From: Burkholderiales bacterium
GTDB taxonomy: Bacteria; Pseudomonadota; Gammaproteobacteria; Burkholderiales; JAHFRG01
Direction of reading: 5' to 3'
Length of the DNA: 34,255 bases
Assembly: GCA_035518095.1 (NCBI GenBank)
Contig: DATIXX010000024.1
Coordinates: 1 to 34,255, forward strand
Shown one piece after another: positions 8,344-16,333 of this stretch; positions within the stretch are counted from its first letter, which is position 1, and every line of letters begins with the position of its first letter. A model generated the notes under the pieces. The model worked only from the letters and a program-made list of their open reading frames with translations. It was not told the DNA's origin and searched no databases. The position numbers and the translations under genes were made by a program.

Positions 8344-8403
8344 ATGGCAACTCTGAAGTTTGACAAAGAGATCACTGCACCGCACGCGGCACCATCGATT
8401 TGA
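8344..8403 (+). pseudogene. N-terminal stub of an isochorismatase-like cysteine hydrolase
   Basis: A 19-codon ORF with its own Shine-Dalgarno (GAGGGAA, 8332-8338). The first 12 residues, MATLKFDKEITA, match the beginning of a cysteine hydrolase family as I remember it (there followed by LLVIDPYNDF). The rest of the gene is missing and the frame ends after seven unrelated residues. It appears to be the leftover start of a deleted gene whose ribosome binding site survived. It could instead be a chance small ORF. Confidence 0.4.
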
Positions 8404-8423
8404 ATTAGACTGGAGAGAGACAA

Positions 8424-9476
8424 ATGTCTGAAGAAATCAACCACGATCGCCGTTACTTTCTCGGCACTGCGGCCATGACTGTTGCCGCCGCGCAGCTCAG
8501 CCTTATCGGTTCTGCGAAAGCACAGTCCGGCACGGCAAATTCGCCAAACTTGCCAATGATAAAGGCGGGGACGAACACGTCATTCGCCTCATTAAATCAG
8601 ATCAACGCCGGCCTCCTGAACATTGGATATGCTGAAGCCGGCCCTGCCAATGGCCCGGCGGTAATTCTATTGCACGGCTGGCCCTACGACATTCACAGCT
8701 TTGTCGATGTCGCGCCATTGCTCGCATCGGCAGGCTACCGGGTGATCGTTCCGTATCTGCGGGGCTATGGCACGACGCGCTTTCTTTCCAATGAAACGTT
8801 CCGGAATGGCCAGCCGTCAGTGGTCGCTCTCGATATCATCGCTTTAATGGATGCTCTCAAGATCGAGAAGGCGATTATCGCCGGTTTTGACTGGGGAGCG
8901 CGGACGGCCGGCATCGTGGCGGTACTTTGGCCTGACCGCTGCAAGGCGATCGTCTCCGTGAGCGGTTATCTGATCGGCAGCCAAAAATCCGGCATGGTGC
9001 CGTTGCCGCCAAAGGCTGAGTACGAATGGTGGTACCAATATTATTTTGCGACCGACCACGGCCGCGCCGGCTACGAGAAATACCGGCACGACTTTGCAAA
9101 GCTCATTTGGCAGCTTGCTTCGCCGAAGTGGAACTTCGACGATGCCACTTTCGATCGCACGGCGGCGTCGTTCGAAAACCCGGATCATGTCGCTATCGTT
9201 ATCCATAATTATCGCTGGCGGCTCGGACTGGCTGAAGGTGAGCCGAAATATGACGAACTGGAAAAGCGGCTTGCCGAGGGTCCGGCCATCACCGTGCCCG
9301 CCATTACCCTTGAAGGTGACGCCAATGGCGCACCGCATCCGGACGCCAGCGCCTATGCCAACAAATTCTCGGGTAAATATTCGCACCGGATTATCAAGGG
9401 CGGTATCGGGCATAACCTGCCTCAGGAAGCGCCGCAGCACTTTGCCCAAGCTGTTATCGACGTCGACGGTTATTGA
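8424..9476 (+). CDS. Tat-exported alpha/beta hydrolase (epoxide hydrolase/dehalogenase type)
   Basis: 350 residues. Residues 9-33 form a twin-arginine signal (RRYFLG, hydrophobic stretch, likely cleavage after AKA), so the folded enzyme should be periplasmic. HGWPYD (84-89) supplies the oxyanion region; the nucleophile elbow is GFDWGA with Asp156 instead of Ser, as in epoxide hydrolases and haloalkane dehalogenases. The general-base His lies in GIGHNLPQEAP near the C-terminus. Such enzymes open epoxides or displace halides through a covalent Asp ester. GGAGAGAG lies before the ATG. A decayed fragment of the same fold lies 290 bp downstream, indicating that hydrolase genes have been duplicated or exchanged here. 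Confidence 0.88.
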   Translation: MSEEINHDRRYFLGTAAMTVAAAQLSLIGSAKAQSGTANSPNLPMIKAGTNTSFASLNQINAGLLNIGYAEAGPANGPAVILLHGWPYDIHSFVDVAPLLASAGYRVIVPYLRGYGTTRFLSNETFRNGQPSVVALDIIALMDALKIEKAIIAGFDWGARTAGIVAVLWPDRCKAIVSVSGYLIGSQKSGMVPLPPKAEYEWWYQYYFATDHGRAGYEKYRHDFAKLIWQLASPKWNFDDATFDRTAASFENPDHVAIVIHNYRWRLGLAEGEPKYDELEKRLAEGPAITVPAITLEGDANGAPHPDASAYANKFSGKYSHRIIKGGIGHNLPQEAPQHFAQAVIDVDGY

Positions 9477-9564
9477 TCGGCGTTATCATGCTTTGGCCGT
9501 TTCCTGGGAAGCGCCGCCACGTTGCCGACACGTCCGCCATCTGAAAGGAATACATCTAACTTCC

Positions 9565-9762
9565 GTGCGATTTCGCGTGCTTATCGATGGACAGCCGCCG
9601 GGCGCTGCTCACGGAATTGACGTTGACGACCAAGGCAACGGCACCGTTAGCGAACAGCGGCTGTATGAGTTGATCCGACAGCAGAAACCCATCGCGGATC
9701 GATAGTTCGAGATTGAGTTTCTCGATCCCGGTGTGGAGGCTTATGCGTTCACGTTCGGCTGA
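9565..9762 (+). pseudogene. C-terminal fragment of a thioredoxin/DipZ-like protein with a nonsense codon
   Basis: The frame beginning near 9565 reads VRFRVLIDGQPPGAAHGIDV and continues QGNGTVSEQRLYELIRQ, then meets TAG at 9703-9705. The same frame then goes on FEIEFLDPGVEAYAFTFG to TGA at 9760-9762. This matches the C-terminal carbohydrate-binding-like domain I associate with thioredoxin proteins of the DipZ type. The TAG most simply replaces a CAG (Gln) codon. The thioredoxin part itself is absent, so this is a 3' relic. Confidence 0.6.
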
Positions 9763-9764
9763 TC

Positions 9765-9987
9765 GTCGGCGCCGGCGATGGGCCGCCCGTGTTGCTTATG
9801 TATGGAATCGCATATGACATTTACGGGGATGTGGACGTTGCGCCTCTTCTCGCCGCGCGCTGCGCGCGGAGGGAGCTCCCTTAGACATCCACGTTGGGGG
9901 CGCCGTCGTCAAGAACTCGGGCCACTGGCTGATTGAGGCGGCCCGAATCAGGTCATTTCCAAGCTGGTCTCCGTCATCAATTACTGA
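9765..9987 (+). pseudogene. Internally deleted, frameshifted alpha/beta hydrolase remnant
   Basis: The frame from 9765 reads VGAGDGPPVLLMYGIAYDIY and then GDVDVAPLLAA, which aligns with residues around 72-102 of the intact hydrolase at 8424 (AGPANGPAVILLHGWPYDIH). The catalytic-core half is missing. From about 9883 the sequence reads GGAVVKNSGHWLIE, the typical His loop at the end of a hydrolase, then shifts frame to PNQVISKLVSVINY and stops at 9985-9987. A head and a tail with the middle deleted mark a dead gene. Confidence 0.6.
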
Positions 9988-10353
9988 GACACCCGGAATA
10001 TGACAGTTCCGTGACAAAGAAGCAGGTTGTCTCTGATCGTTTCTTCAATACTGCCCATTGACAAAATGGGATTTTTGCCGCCATCCTCCAAGGCGCGGAT
10101 GACGAGAAGTGATTTCGTCTTCGCGACTGGTAGCCAATCCTCGCTCGGCCGTACGTCAACCTATGCGCTCATCTACTGAAAGCTCACCTGGGCTTAACGT
10201 TTTGATATGTCTGCAGTCCCCATCTACTTCAATGACTTCCCGAACGGAGAGCGGATGGTGCCTCTCAACAGACGACGTACCATCGCAGGTGATCGCGCGT
10301 AACCGATTGAATTGTGTTTCATGAATACAACCTGTCAGCTGAAAGGAGAACAT
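9981..10353 (-). pseudogene. Possible frameshifted minus-strand gene of unknown family
   Basis: On the minus strand a frame reads HHPLSVREVIEVDGDCRHIK then TLSPGELSVDERIG and a stop at 10156-10158. If one T is removed near 10159, the frame continues DVRPSEDWLPVAKTKSLLVI and RALEDGGKNPILSMGS to a stop at 9981-9983. The joined text of about 115 residues reads like a real protein, but I do not recognise it. The upstream end runs into the dps ribosome binding site, so the true start is gone or unclear. It is tail-to-tail with the hydrolase remnant. Confidence 0.35.
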
Positions 10354-10357
10354 AACA

Positions 10358-10882
10358 ATGGGAAAGAGTGATGCAATTCAACTTAAGGGACGGAAGAAAG
10401 ACGCCTTCGAAACGACGACCGATCTTAGCCACAAAGGTGTCGTGGAAATCTCAGGTGCCCTACGTCAATTGCTTGCTGACGTGTTCGCGCTTTATCTGAA
10501 GACGAAGAATTTCCACTGGCACATGAGTGGGCGCCATTTTCGTGATTACCACCTGCTCCTGGACGAGCACTCCGAGCAAATCTTTTCCATGACGGACGAT
10601 ATCGCGGAACGCGCGCGCAAGATCGGCGGAACCACGCTCCACTCCATTAGCGAAATCTCAAGTCATCAACGACTGAAAGACAACAATGAAGAATTCGTCA
10701 CTCCTGAAGATATGCTGGCGGAACTGTGTACTGACAACCAGCAGCTCACACAATCCCTGCGCGCCACGCATGAAGTCTGCGACCAGCACAACGATGTCGC
10801 TACCGCCAGCTTGATCGAGAACTGGATTGACCAGACTGAGCGCCGGACATGGTTTTTAGCGGAGATCGTGCGCGCTCGTTAA
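10358..10882 (+). CDS. dps: Dps family ferritin-like DNA-protection protein
   Basis: 174 residues, with AAAGGAGAA before ATG 10358. Dps assembles into a 12-mer shell that oxidises Fe(II), preferably with hydrogen peroxide, stores iron and often coats DNA. The inter-subunit ferroxidase ligands are in place: H53 (KNFHWHM), H65 and D69 (DYHLLLDEHSE), and D80/E84 (TDDIAERA). The N-terminal 20 residues are Lys/Arg-rich (LKGRKKD), a usual DNA-binding tail. It fits the redox character of neighbouring genes. No binding site for a known regulator such as OxyR or Fur was identified upstream. Confidence 0.93.
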   Translation: MGKSDAIQLKGRKKDAFETTTDLSHKGVVEISGALRQLLADVFALYLKTKNFHWHMSGRHFRDYHLLLDEHSEQIFSMTDDIAERARKIGGTTLHSISEISSHQRLKDNNEEFVTPEDMLAELCTDNQQLTQSLRATHEVCDQHNDVATASLIENWIDQTERRTWFLAEIVRAR

Positions 10883-11014
10883 GCAGAATGTTTAGCGCTT
10901 CAGAAGGCGTCGCCGGTTGCTGGAACGAGCGACCCTAATGAGCAGCGTTTAGCCGCTGAACCAAGCCGGGGAGCATTTCCGTTTGGTTAAGTCAACAACC
11001 GAGGAGGGCATCAC

Positions 11015-11839
11015 ATGAGCACGATCACGACGAAGGACGGAGTCACCATTTTCTACAAAGACTGGGGGACTGGTCAGCCCATTGTGTTTTCTCACGGCTG
11101 GCCGCTCACGGCCGATGATTGGGACACGCAGATGATGTTCTTCTTAAGTCATGGCTTTCGCGTCATCGCCCATGACCGGCGTGGTCACGGACGCTCGACC
11201 CAGACATCTGGCGGCCACGACATGGATCATTACGCCGATGACCTCGCGGCACTGACCGCGCACCTCAATCTCAAGAACGCTATCCACGTCGGACATTCCA
11301 CCGGAGGCGGTGAGGTCGTGCGTTATATCGCGCGCCATGGCGATAAGAACGTGGCGAAGGCGGCGATCATCAGCGCCGTGCCGCCGCTGATGGTGAAGAC
11401 CCCGGCCAATCCGCTAGGTCTGCCCAAATCGGTGTTCGACGATCTCCAGGCCCAACTCTTTGCCAACCGGGCTAAGTTCTATTACGACTTGCCGGCCGGC
11501 CCGTTCTACGGCTTCAACCGTCCGGGCGTGAAAACGATCGAGCCTAACGTTTGGAACTGGTGGCGCCAGGGTATGATGGGCGGTGCCAAGGCGCATTATG
11601 ACGGTATCGTCGCATTCTCGCAGACCGACTTCACCGAGGATCTGAAGAAGATCTCGGTGCCGGTTCTGGTTATGCATAGCGAGGACGACCAGATCGTGCC
11701 CTATCAGGCCGCCGGTCCACTCTCAGCCAAGCTTCTCAAGAACGGCACACTGAAGACGTACAAGGACTACCCCCACGGCATGATCACGACGCAAGCCGAG
11801 GTCATCAATGCCGACCTGCTGGCGTTCATCAAGGCATAG
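11015..11839 (+). CDS. Alpha/beta hydrolase of the cofactor-free chloroperoxidase type
   Basis: 274 residues; GAGGAGGG precedes ATG 11015. Seen: oxyanion loop HGWP (27-30), the HDRRGHGRS motif, nucleophile elbow GHSTGGG with Ser95, the acid Asp in HSEDDQIVP and the His in YPHGM. This set matches the non-heme chloroperoxidase/arylesterase family, whose members hydrolyse esters and, with hydrogen peroxide and short carboxylic acids, form peracids. There is no signal peptide, so it acts in the cytoplasm. The physiological substrate is unknown. A strong GC hairpin follows the gene at 11850-11873. Confidence 0.92.
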   Translation: MSTITTKDGVTIFYKDWGTGQPIVFSHGWPLTADDWDTQMMFFLSHGFRVIAHDRRGHGRSTQTSGGHDMDHYADDLAALTAHLNLKNAIHVGHSTGGGEVVRYIARHGDKNVAKAAIISAVPPLMVKTPANPLGLPKSVFDDLQAQLFANRAKFYYDLPAGPFYGFNRPGVKTIEPNVWNWWRQGMMGGAKAHYDGIVAFSQTDFTEDLKKISVPVLVMHSEDDQIVPYQAAGPLSAKLLKNGTLKTYKDYPHGMITTQAEVINADLLAFIKA

Positions 11840-11849
11840 GATCGCGCGG

Positions 11850-11873
11850 CCGGGCGGCTGAGAAGCCGCCCGG
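11850..11873 (+). terminator. Ten-base-pair GC-rich hairpin after the chloroperoxidase-like gene
   Basis: CCGGGCGGCT at 11850-11859 pairs perfectly with AGCCGCCCGG at 11864-11873 around a GAGA tetraloop of the stable GNRA type. It lies 11 bases after the stop codon. No T-tract follows, so it may be an mRNA 3'-stabilising or pausing hairpin rather than a true intrinsic terminator. Confidence 0.55.
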
Positions 11874-12001
11874 GCTAGCCGACCGGCAAGAGACGCTCTT
11901 CTGCATTTTGGCCGGCGCCATTGTCGGGGTAGCAATCATGTCGCTCGCGATTGGTTTCTAAAGCGATCTCGGCCAACTGAAACCTCGAACAGGAGATAAC
12001 A

Positions 12002-12658
12002 ATGAACATTCATCGGGAAGATACCGCGATTGTTTTTATTGATCCGCAGAACGAGGTTCTGGGCGAAAAAGGACTCGCGTGGCCGCTGGTCCGCGAAAGT
12101 CTTCAGGAGAACAATACCATTGAGAACATGGAGCGCATTTTCAAGGCGGCGAAAGCGCATGGATTCGAGGTTTTTATCTCGCCGCACTATTTCTATCCCA
12201 CGGACAAGCGATGGAAATTCAACGGACCGCTCGAAACTGATGAGGTTACCTCTGGTATGTTCGCTCGCAAAGGTGTCCTGAATCTCGATGGCCTGCAAGG
12301 GTCCGGCGCTGACTGGCTGGAGCGATTCAAGCCCTACATTCAGGACGGCAAAACGATAGTCGTCGCGCCGCACCGCGTGTGGGGGCCAGAGACCAACGAC
12401 CTCGTTCTACAACTTCGCAAACGCAAGATCAGCAAGGTCATTCTTGGCGGAATGCTGGCGAACATGTGCGTCGAATCTCACTTGCGCGAATTGCTGGAGC
12501 AAGGTTTCGAGGTAGCCGTTGCAAAAGATGCGACTGCCGCACCAAAGCACCCGGAATGGGGCTATGGCTATACGGCAGCGCTTATTAACTTCGCGTTTCT
12601 CGCCCACGCGGTCTTGACAACGGACGAAGCCGTCAAAGCGATGCAGCGGAGGTCGTGA
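12002..12658 (+). CDS. Isochorismatase-like cysteine hydrolase
   Basis: 218 residues, CAGGAGATAACA before the ATG. The fold is given by FIDPQNEVL (catalytic Asp14) at the start and GGMLANMCVESHLRELLE with nucleophilic Cys156 after the central strand. The family hydrolyses isochorismate, nicotinamide or other amides through an Asp-Lys-Cys triad. The Lys is expected around residue 125, in a segment I recall as PHKVYGPE; here it reads PHRVWGPE, so Arg replaces Lys. The rest, including KDATAAP and the TTDEAV ending, is well preserved. Whether it is active as a hydrolase is open. It is unlike the stub at 8344. Confidence 0.88.
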   Translation: MNIHREDTAIVFIDPQNEVLGEKGLAWPLVRESLQENNTIENMERIFKAAKAHGFEVFISPHYFYPTDKRWKFNGPLETDEVTSGMFARKGVLNLDGLQGSGADWLERFKPYIQDGKTIVVAPHRVWGPETNDLVLQLRKRKISKVILGGMLANMCVESHLRELLEQGFEVAVAKDATAAPKHPEWGYGYTAALINFAFLAHAVLTTDEAVKAMQRRS

Positions 12659-12756
12659 AGGCGTTACATGCCAGCGATCGAATGGTCAGCACCGGTTATG
12701 ATCAAACTATGGTTGTCCGGGCAGGTTCTACGTAGTGTCTCTAATGGAGGTGTGCA

Positions 12757-13257
12757 GTGATTTTAGGTATGTCGGTATCTACGTTCACGCTGGTGCACGT
12801 CGCTATAAGCCTGGTAGGAATTTTCTCGGGGCTGGTCGTCCTGTTTGCCATTATCAACTCCAATAAGCTCGATGGCTGGACTGTGGTTTTTCTGACGACG
12901 ACGGTGTTGACGAGCGTAACAGGGTTTTTCTTTCCGCGCGATCACATTCTGCCTTCGCATATCGTCGGCGTCATATCGCTGGTCGTGCTGGGGATTGCCA
13001 TATTCGCGCTCTATGCCCGACATTTGGCGAGTCACTGGCGCTGGATATACGTCGCAAGCGCGGTCTCGGCTCTCTATTTAAACGTCTTCGTCTTGGTTTT
13101 TCAGACATTCCTGAAGGTGCCGTTCCTGAACGCGCTGGCACCGAAACAATCCGAACCGCCCTTCGCGATCGCGCAAGTCACCGCGCTGGTGACCTTCGTT
13201 GTGCTTGGTATTGTGGCGGCAAAATCATTTCGCCCGGAGACCAAAGCTTCCGGGTAA
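12757..13257 (+). CDS. Four-helix inner membrane protein of unknown function
   Basis: 166 residues. The start is GTG 12757, because GGAGG at 12746-12750 is 6 bases before it; ATG 12769 would be too far. Four hydrophobic segments are visible: about residues 11-33, 41-58, 67-87 and 94-115, with a fifth near 138-158, separated by short polar loops (FFPRDHILPSH, LAPKQSEPP). No catalytic or cofactor motif stands out and I do not know its function. It lies 356 bp upstream of the molybdenum hydroxylase genes on the same strand. It could serve as a membrane partner of that enzyme, but this rests only on position. Confidence 0.75.
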   Translation: MILGMSVSTFTLVHVAISLVGIFSGLVVLFAIINSNKLDGWTVVFLTTTVLTSVTGFFFPRDHILPSHIVGVISLVVLGIAIFALYARHLASHWRWIYVASAVSALYLNVFVLVFQTFLKVPFLNALAPKQSEPPFAIAQVTALVTFVVLGIVAAKSFRPETKASG

Positions 13258-13613
13258 GCCCGGTTGCTAACAGGTAGGCACATCTTGCAGCGGGCAGTCA
13301 TGTGGCGGCGCCGGATTTGAAGGTTTAGATTGAAGTGGCATGGGTACTTTTTGCCTTGCCCGATTAGGCTACGCACTGACGCCCTTTAAGCGATACGACT
13401 CACATCATAATTGTGTTCTAGTGCAACTACTTAAGTAACCCTGTGATGGCTGACGATTGAAAGATTCGCTAAATCACAACAGATGGTTCACTCAAATCGG
13501 CTTTGGCCGCAGAACTATAGCTTGGGCTCAGATGCATTAAACTATCTTAAATCGACCTGGACTCAAATATCCGTCAGGTCGGGGAGCAACTATATTTTTA
13601 GCAGGAGACTTCA
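13258..13613. other. Intergenic region upstream of the molybdenum hydroxylase genes
   Basis: 356 bases with no credible ORF. It is more AT-rich than its surroundings and holds a perfect 10-base palindrome TACTTAAGTA at 13428-13437 that could be an operator. No clear sigma-70 promoter pair was identified, although a promoter for the following operon must lie here or upstream. Confidence 0.5.
13428..13437. promoter_or_regulatory. Perfect palindrome TACTTAAGTA, possible operator
   Basis: A self-complementary decamer in the long gap before the two-subunit hydroxylase genes, 176 bases ahead of the first start codon. Its form resembles sites of winged-helix repressors such as HxlR, but no such regulator gene is present in the window and no second copy was seen. 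Confidence 0.25.
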
Positions 13614-14069
13614 ATGACGACGCTTCGGATTAATGGCAGGGAGCATACTGTGGATGTTCCCGATGACATGCCGCTACTGTGGGTTCTGCGCGACGTAATC
13701 GGTATGACGGGAACGAAGTTCGGCTGCGGTGTCGGCCTTTGCGGCGCCTGTACGGTGCATCTCGACGGCGCGCCGACACGCTCCTGTATCACGCCGGTGG
13801 TCGCGCTCAACGGAAAAGCGATCACCACGATCGAAGCCATCGGCGATACGCCGAGCGGGAAAAGAGTACAACAGGCCTGGCTGGATCTGGAGGTTGTACA
13901 GTGCGGCTATTGCCAGTCCGGCCAGATCATGTCGGCGACCGCGCTGTTGGCGAGCAATCCTAATCCAAGCGACAACGACATCGACGCCGCCATGTCTGGC
14001 AACATCTGCCGGTGTGGCACCTATGTGCGCATCCGCGCTGCGATTAAGCGTGCGGCGCGGCTTTCATAA
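13614..14069 (+). CDS. (2Fe-2S) small subunit of a molybdenum hydroxylase (isoquinoline 1-oxidoreductase alpha type)
   Basis: 151 residues; AGCAGGAGAC precedes the ATG. The N-terminal plant-type ferredoxin domain holds C38, C43, C46 and C58 ([15 protein letters not shown]), and the C-terminal all-helical domain holds the second cluster with C97, C100, C132 and C134 ([18 protein letters not shown]). These clusters pass electrons from the molybdenum centre outwards in xanthine dehydrogenase-family hydroxylases. The subunit has no signal peptide and presumably travels through the Tat pathway with the large subunit encoded 18 bases downstream. There is no separate FAD subunit gene, as is usual for isoquinoline or aldehyde oxidoreductases of this type. 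Confidence 0.93.
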   Translation: MTTLRINGREHTVDVPDDMPLLWVLRDVIGMTGTKFGCGVGLCGACTVHLDGAPTRSCITPVVALNGKAITTIEAIGDTPSGKRVQQAWLDLEVVQCGYCQSGQIMSATALLASNPNPSDNDIDAAMSGNICRCGTYVRIRAAIKRAARLS

Positions 14070-14087
14070 TTCCACAGGAGCCCGACC

Positions 14088-16298
14088 ATGAATCTTGAGC
14101 CAACGGCAAATGAAGCAAACAACAGTACGCGACTCGCGCCAGAGGGTGGCGTTTCGCGGAGGAGCTTCCTGAAGGCAAGTGTTGCCGCTGGCGGGGGTTT
14201 GTTGTTGAGCTTCAGCGTGCCCGGGATGTTTAGGCCCGGCGTTGCGGCTGGCGCTACTGCGGCGGATGTCTTCGCTCCCAACGCGTTCATCCGCATTGGC
14301 ACGGACGGCCAAGTGACCATGATCATGGGGCAAGTCGAAATGGGGCAGGGCACCTATACCTCAATCCCAATGCTGATCGCTGAAGAACTGGAAGTCGATC
14401 TTCAGCAGGTAAGTCTTGAAGCGGCGCCGCCTGATAACAAGCTGTATGCCAATCCACTTGTCGGCTTCCAGGTGACGGGGGGCTCGACCTCTATAAAGGG
14501 CTTGTACCTGCCGATGCGCCGCGCGGGTGCGACTGCGCGCACCATGCTCGTGGCCGCCGCCGCCGAAACGTGGAATGTCGACCCGGAGTCGTGCCGGGCA
14601 GAGAAAGGCGTGGTGACTCACATGGTGACCGGCCGTGCTCTCACCTACGGAGCGCTGGCTGCCAAGGCGGCGGCGCTGCCGGTGCCCGACAAGGTCGTAC
14701 TGAAGGATCCGAAAGACTTCAAGCTGATCGGCACGCCCGCCAAGCGTCTGGACACACCAGCAAAGGTGGACGGCACAGCGCAGTACGGCATCGATGTGCG
14801 GCTGCCCGGGATGAAAATCGCCACGGTCGCAGCGAGTCCGGTATTGGGTGGCAAGCTCGCTGACCTCGACGACAGCAAGGCCAAATCGATCCAAGGTGTG
14901 CATCAGATCGTGCGGTTGGACGATGCCGTGGCCGTCGTGGGCAACCATATGTGGGCGGCGAAACAAGGACTGGCGGCGCTCGTGATCCGCTGGGACGATG
15001 GACCGAACGGCACGCTGAGCATTGACGACGTCGTCCGGGGGCTCGCGGCGGCCGCAGAAACGCCGGGAGTGGTCGCGCGCAAAGAGGGCGATGCCGCGGC
15101 GGCGATCGCGGGAGCAGCGACAAAGCTAGAAGCGGTGTATGAAGACCCGTTCCTTGCACACACGACCATGGAGCCGATGAACTGCACCGTGCACGTCAAG
15201 CCGGACAGCTGCGAGGTGTGGGTCGGCTCGCAGGTGCTGGCCCGCGCACAGGCGACGGCCGCCCAGGTCACGGGCCTGCCGCTCCAGAAAGTCGTGGTGC
15301 ACAACTACCTCCTGGGTGATGGCTTCGGTCGCCGTCTCGAGGTGGACTTCGTTACCCAAGCCGTCCGCATCGCCAAGCAGGTTGACGGACCGGTGAAGGT
15401 GGTCTGGACTCGCGAGGAAGATGTGCAGCACGACGTCTACCGCCCGTACTACTACGATCGAATGGCCGCTGGGCTGGATGCGGGCGGCAAACCGGTCGCC
15501 TGGACCCACCGCATCGTTGGCCCGTCGATCCTCGCGCGCTGGGCGCCGCCGGCGTTCAAGAACGGACTCGACGGCGATGCGTTGGATGGGGCGGTGCAAT
15601 TGCGCTACGACATCCCTGCGATCCGGGTGGAGTACGTGCGCCACGAGGAGCCGGTCTTGAACACCGGCTGGTGGCGCGGCGTCGGCGTCACGCACAACAC
15701 GTTCGTGGTCGAAAGCTTCATGGACGAGCTCGCCGCGGCGGCGAAGGCCGATCCGTTCGAATACCGCCGCGCGCTGCTTGGCAAATCACCGCGTGCGAGG
15801 GCAGTGCTTGATCTAGCGGCGGAAAAAGCCGGCTGGGGCGCGAAGCTCCCCGCCGGCCGCGGGCGCGGCATCGCGTTTATGTACAGCGGGTGGGACACCT
15901 ACCTCGCTGAGGTCGCCGACGTGGAAGTGTCGTCGTCCGGCGAGCTGCGGGTGCAGCGGATCGTATGCGCCGTCGACTGCGGTACCGTCGTGAACCCGGA
16001 CACCGTGAAAGCGCAGATCGAGGGCGGGGTCGTCTTCGGCATCGGCGCCACGCTGTGGGGCGAGATCACGCTCAAGAACGGCCGGGTCGAACAGTCGAAC
16101 TTCAATGACGTTCGCGCGCTGCGGATGAATGAGATGCCCACGATCGAAGTGTATCTGGTGCGGAACGGCGAGGCGCCCGGCGGGATCGGCGAGCCCGGCA
16201 CTGCGGTCACGGCACCGGCGCTGGTCAACGCGATCTTCGCGGCTACCGGTAAACGCATCCGTCGGTTACCAATCGGCAGTCAGCTCGAGAAAGCTTAA
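14088..16298 (+). CDS. Molybdopterin-binding large subunit of a molybdenum hydroxylase (isoquinoline 1-oxidoreductase beta type)
   Basis: 736 residues, with an SD (CAGGAG) before ATG 14088. SRRSFLK at 23-29 followed by a hydrophobic run is a Tat signal, so the assembled enzyme is exported folded with its cofactor. The following sequence shows the family's molybdopterin contacts: GQVEMGQGTYTS, the Gly-rich GDGFGRRLEVDF, and GGIGEPGTAVTAPAL near the end, where the Glu is the active-site base. Such enzymes hydroxylate N-heterocycles or aldehydes with water as oxygen source. The natural electron acceptor is often a cytochrome c, and no such gene is visible here. No XdhC-type maturation gene is seen either. 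Confidence 0.93.
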   Translation: MNLEPTANEANNSTRLAPEGGVSRRSFLKASVAAGGGLLLSFSVPGMFRPGVAAGATAADVFAPNAFIRIGTDGQVTMIMGQVEMGQGTYTSIPMLIAEELEVDLQQVSLEAAPPDNKLYANPLVGFQVTGGSTSIKGLYLPMRRAGATARTMLVAAAAETWNVDPESCRAEKGVVTHMVTGRALTYGALAAKAAALPVPDKVVLKDPKDFKLIGTPAKRLDTPAKVDGTAQYGIDVRLPGMKIATVAASPVLGGKLADLDDSKAKSIQGVHQIVRLDDAVAVVGNHMWAAKQGLAALVIRWDDGPNGTLSIDDVVRGLAAAAETPGVVARKEGDAAAAIAGAATKLEAVYEDPFLAHTTMEPMNCTVHVKPDSCEVWVGSQVLARAQATAAQVTGLPLQKVVVHNYLLGDGFGRRLEVDFVTQAVRIAKQVDGPVKVVWTREEDVQHDVYRPYYYDRMAAGLDAGGKPVAWTHRIVGPSILARWAPPAFKNGLDGDALDGAVQLRYDIPAIRVEYVRHEEPVLNTGWWRGVGVTHNTFVVESFMDELAAAAKADPFEYRRALLGKSPRARAVLDLAAEKAGWGAKLPAGRGRGIAFMYSGWDTYLAEVADVEVSSSGELRVQRIVCAVDCGTVVNPDTVKAQIEGGVVFGIGATLWGEITLKNGRVEQSNFNDVRALRMNEMPTIEVYLVRNGEAPGGIGEPGTAVTAPALVNAIFAATGKRIRRLPIGSQLEKA

Positions 16299-16333
16299 AC
16301 CTGTCATGCACCGCGTTGACCTGAGAATACTTT

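Noticed and set aside
15126..15695. 189-codon minus-strand frame within the Mo hydroxylase large subunit
   Set aside because: Composition is rich in Arg/His/Asp as expected for an antisense shadow; the plus-strand protein is well conserved there.
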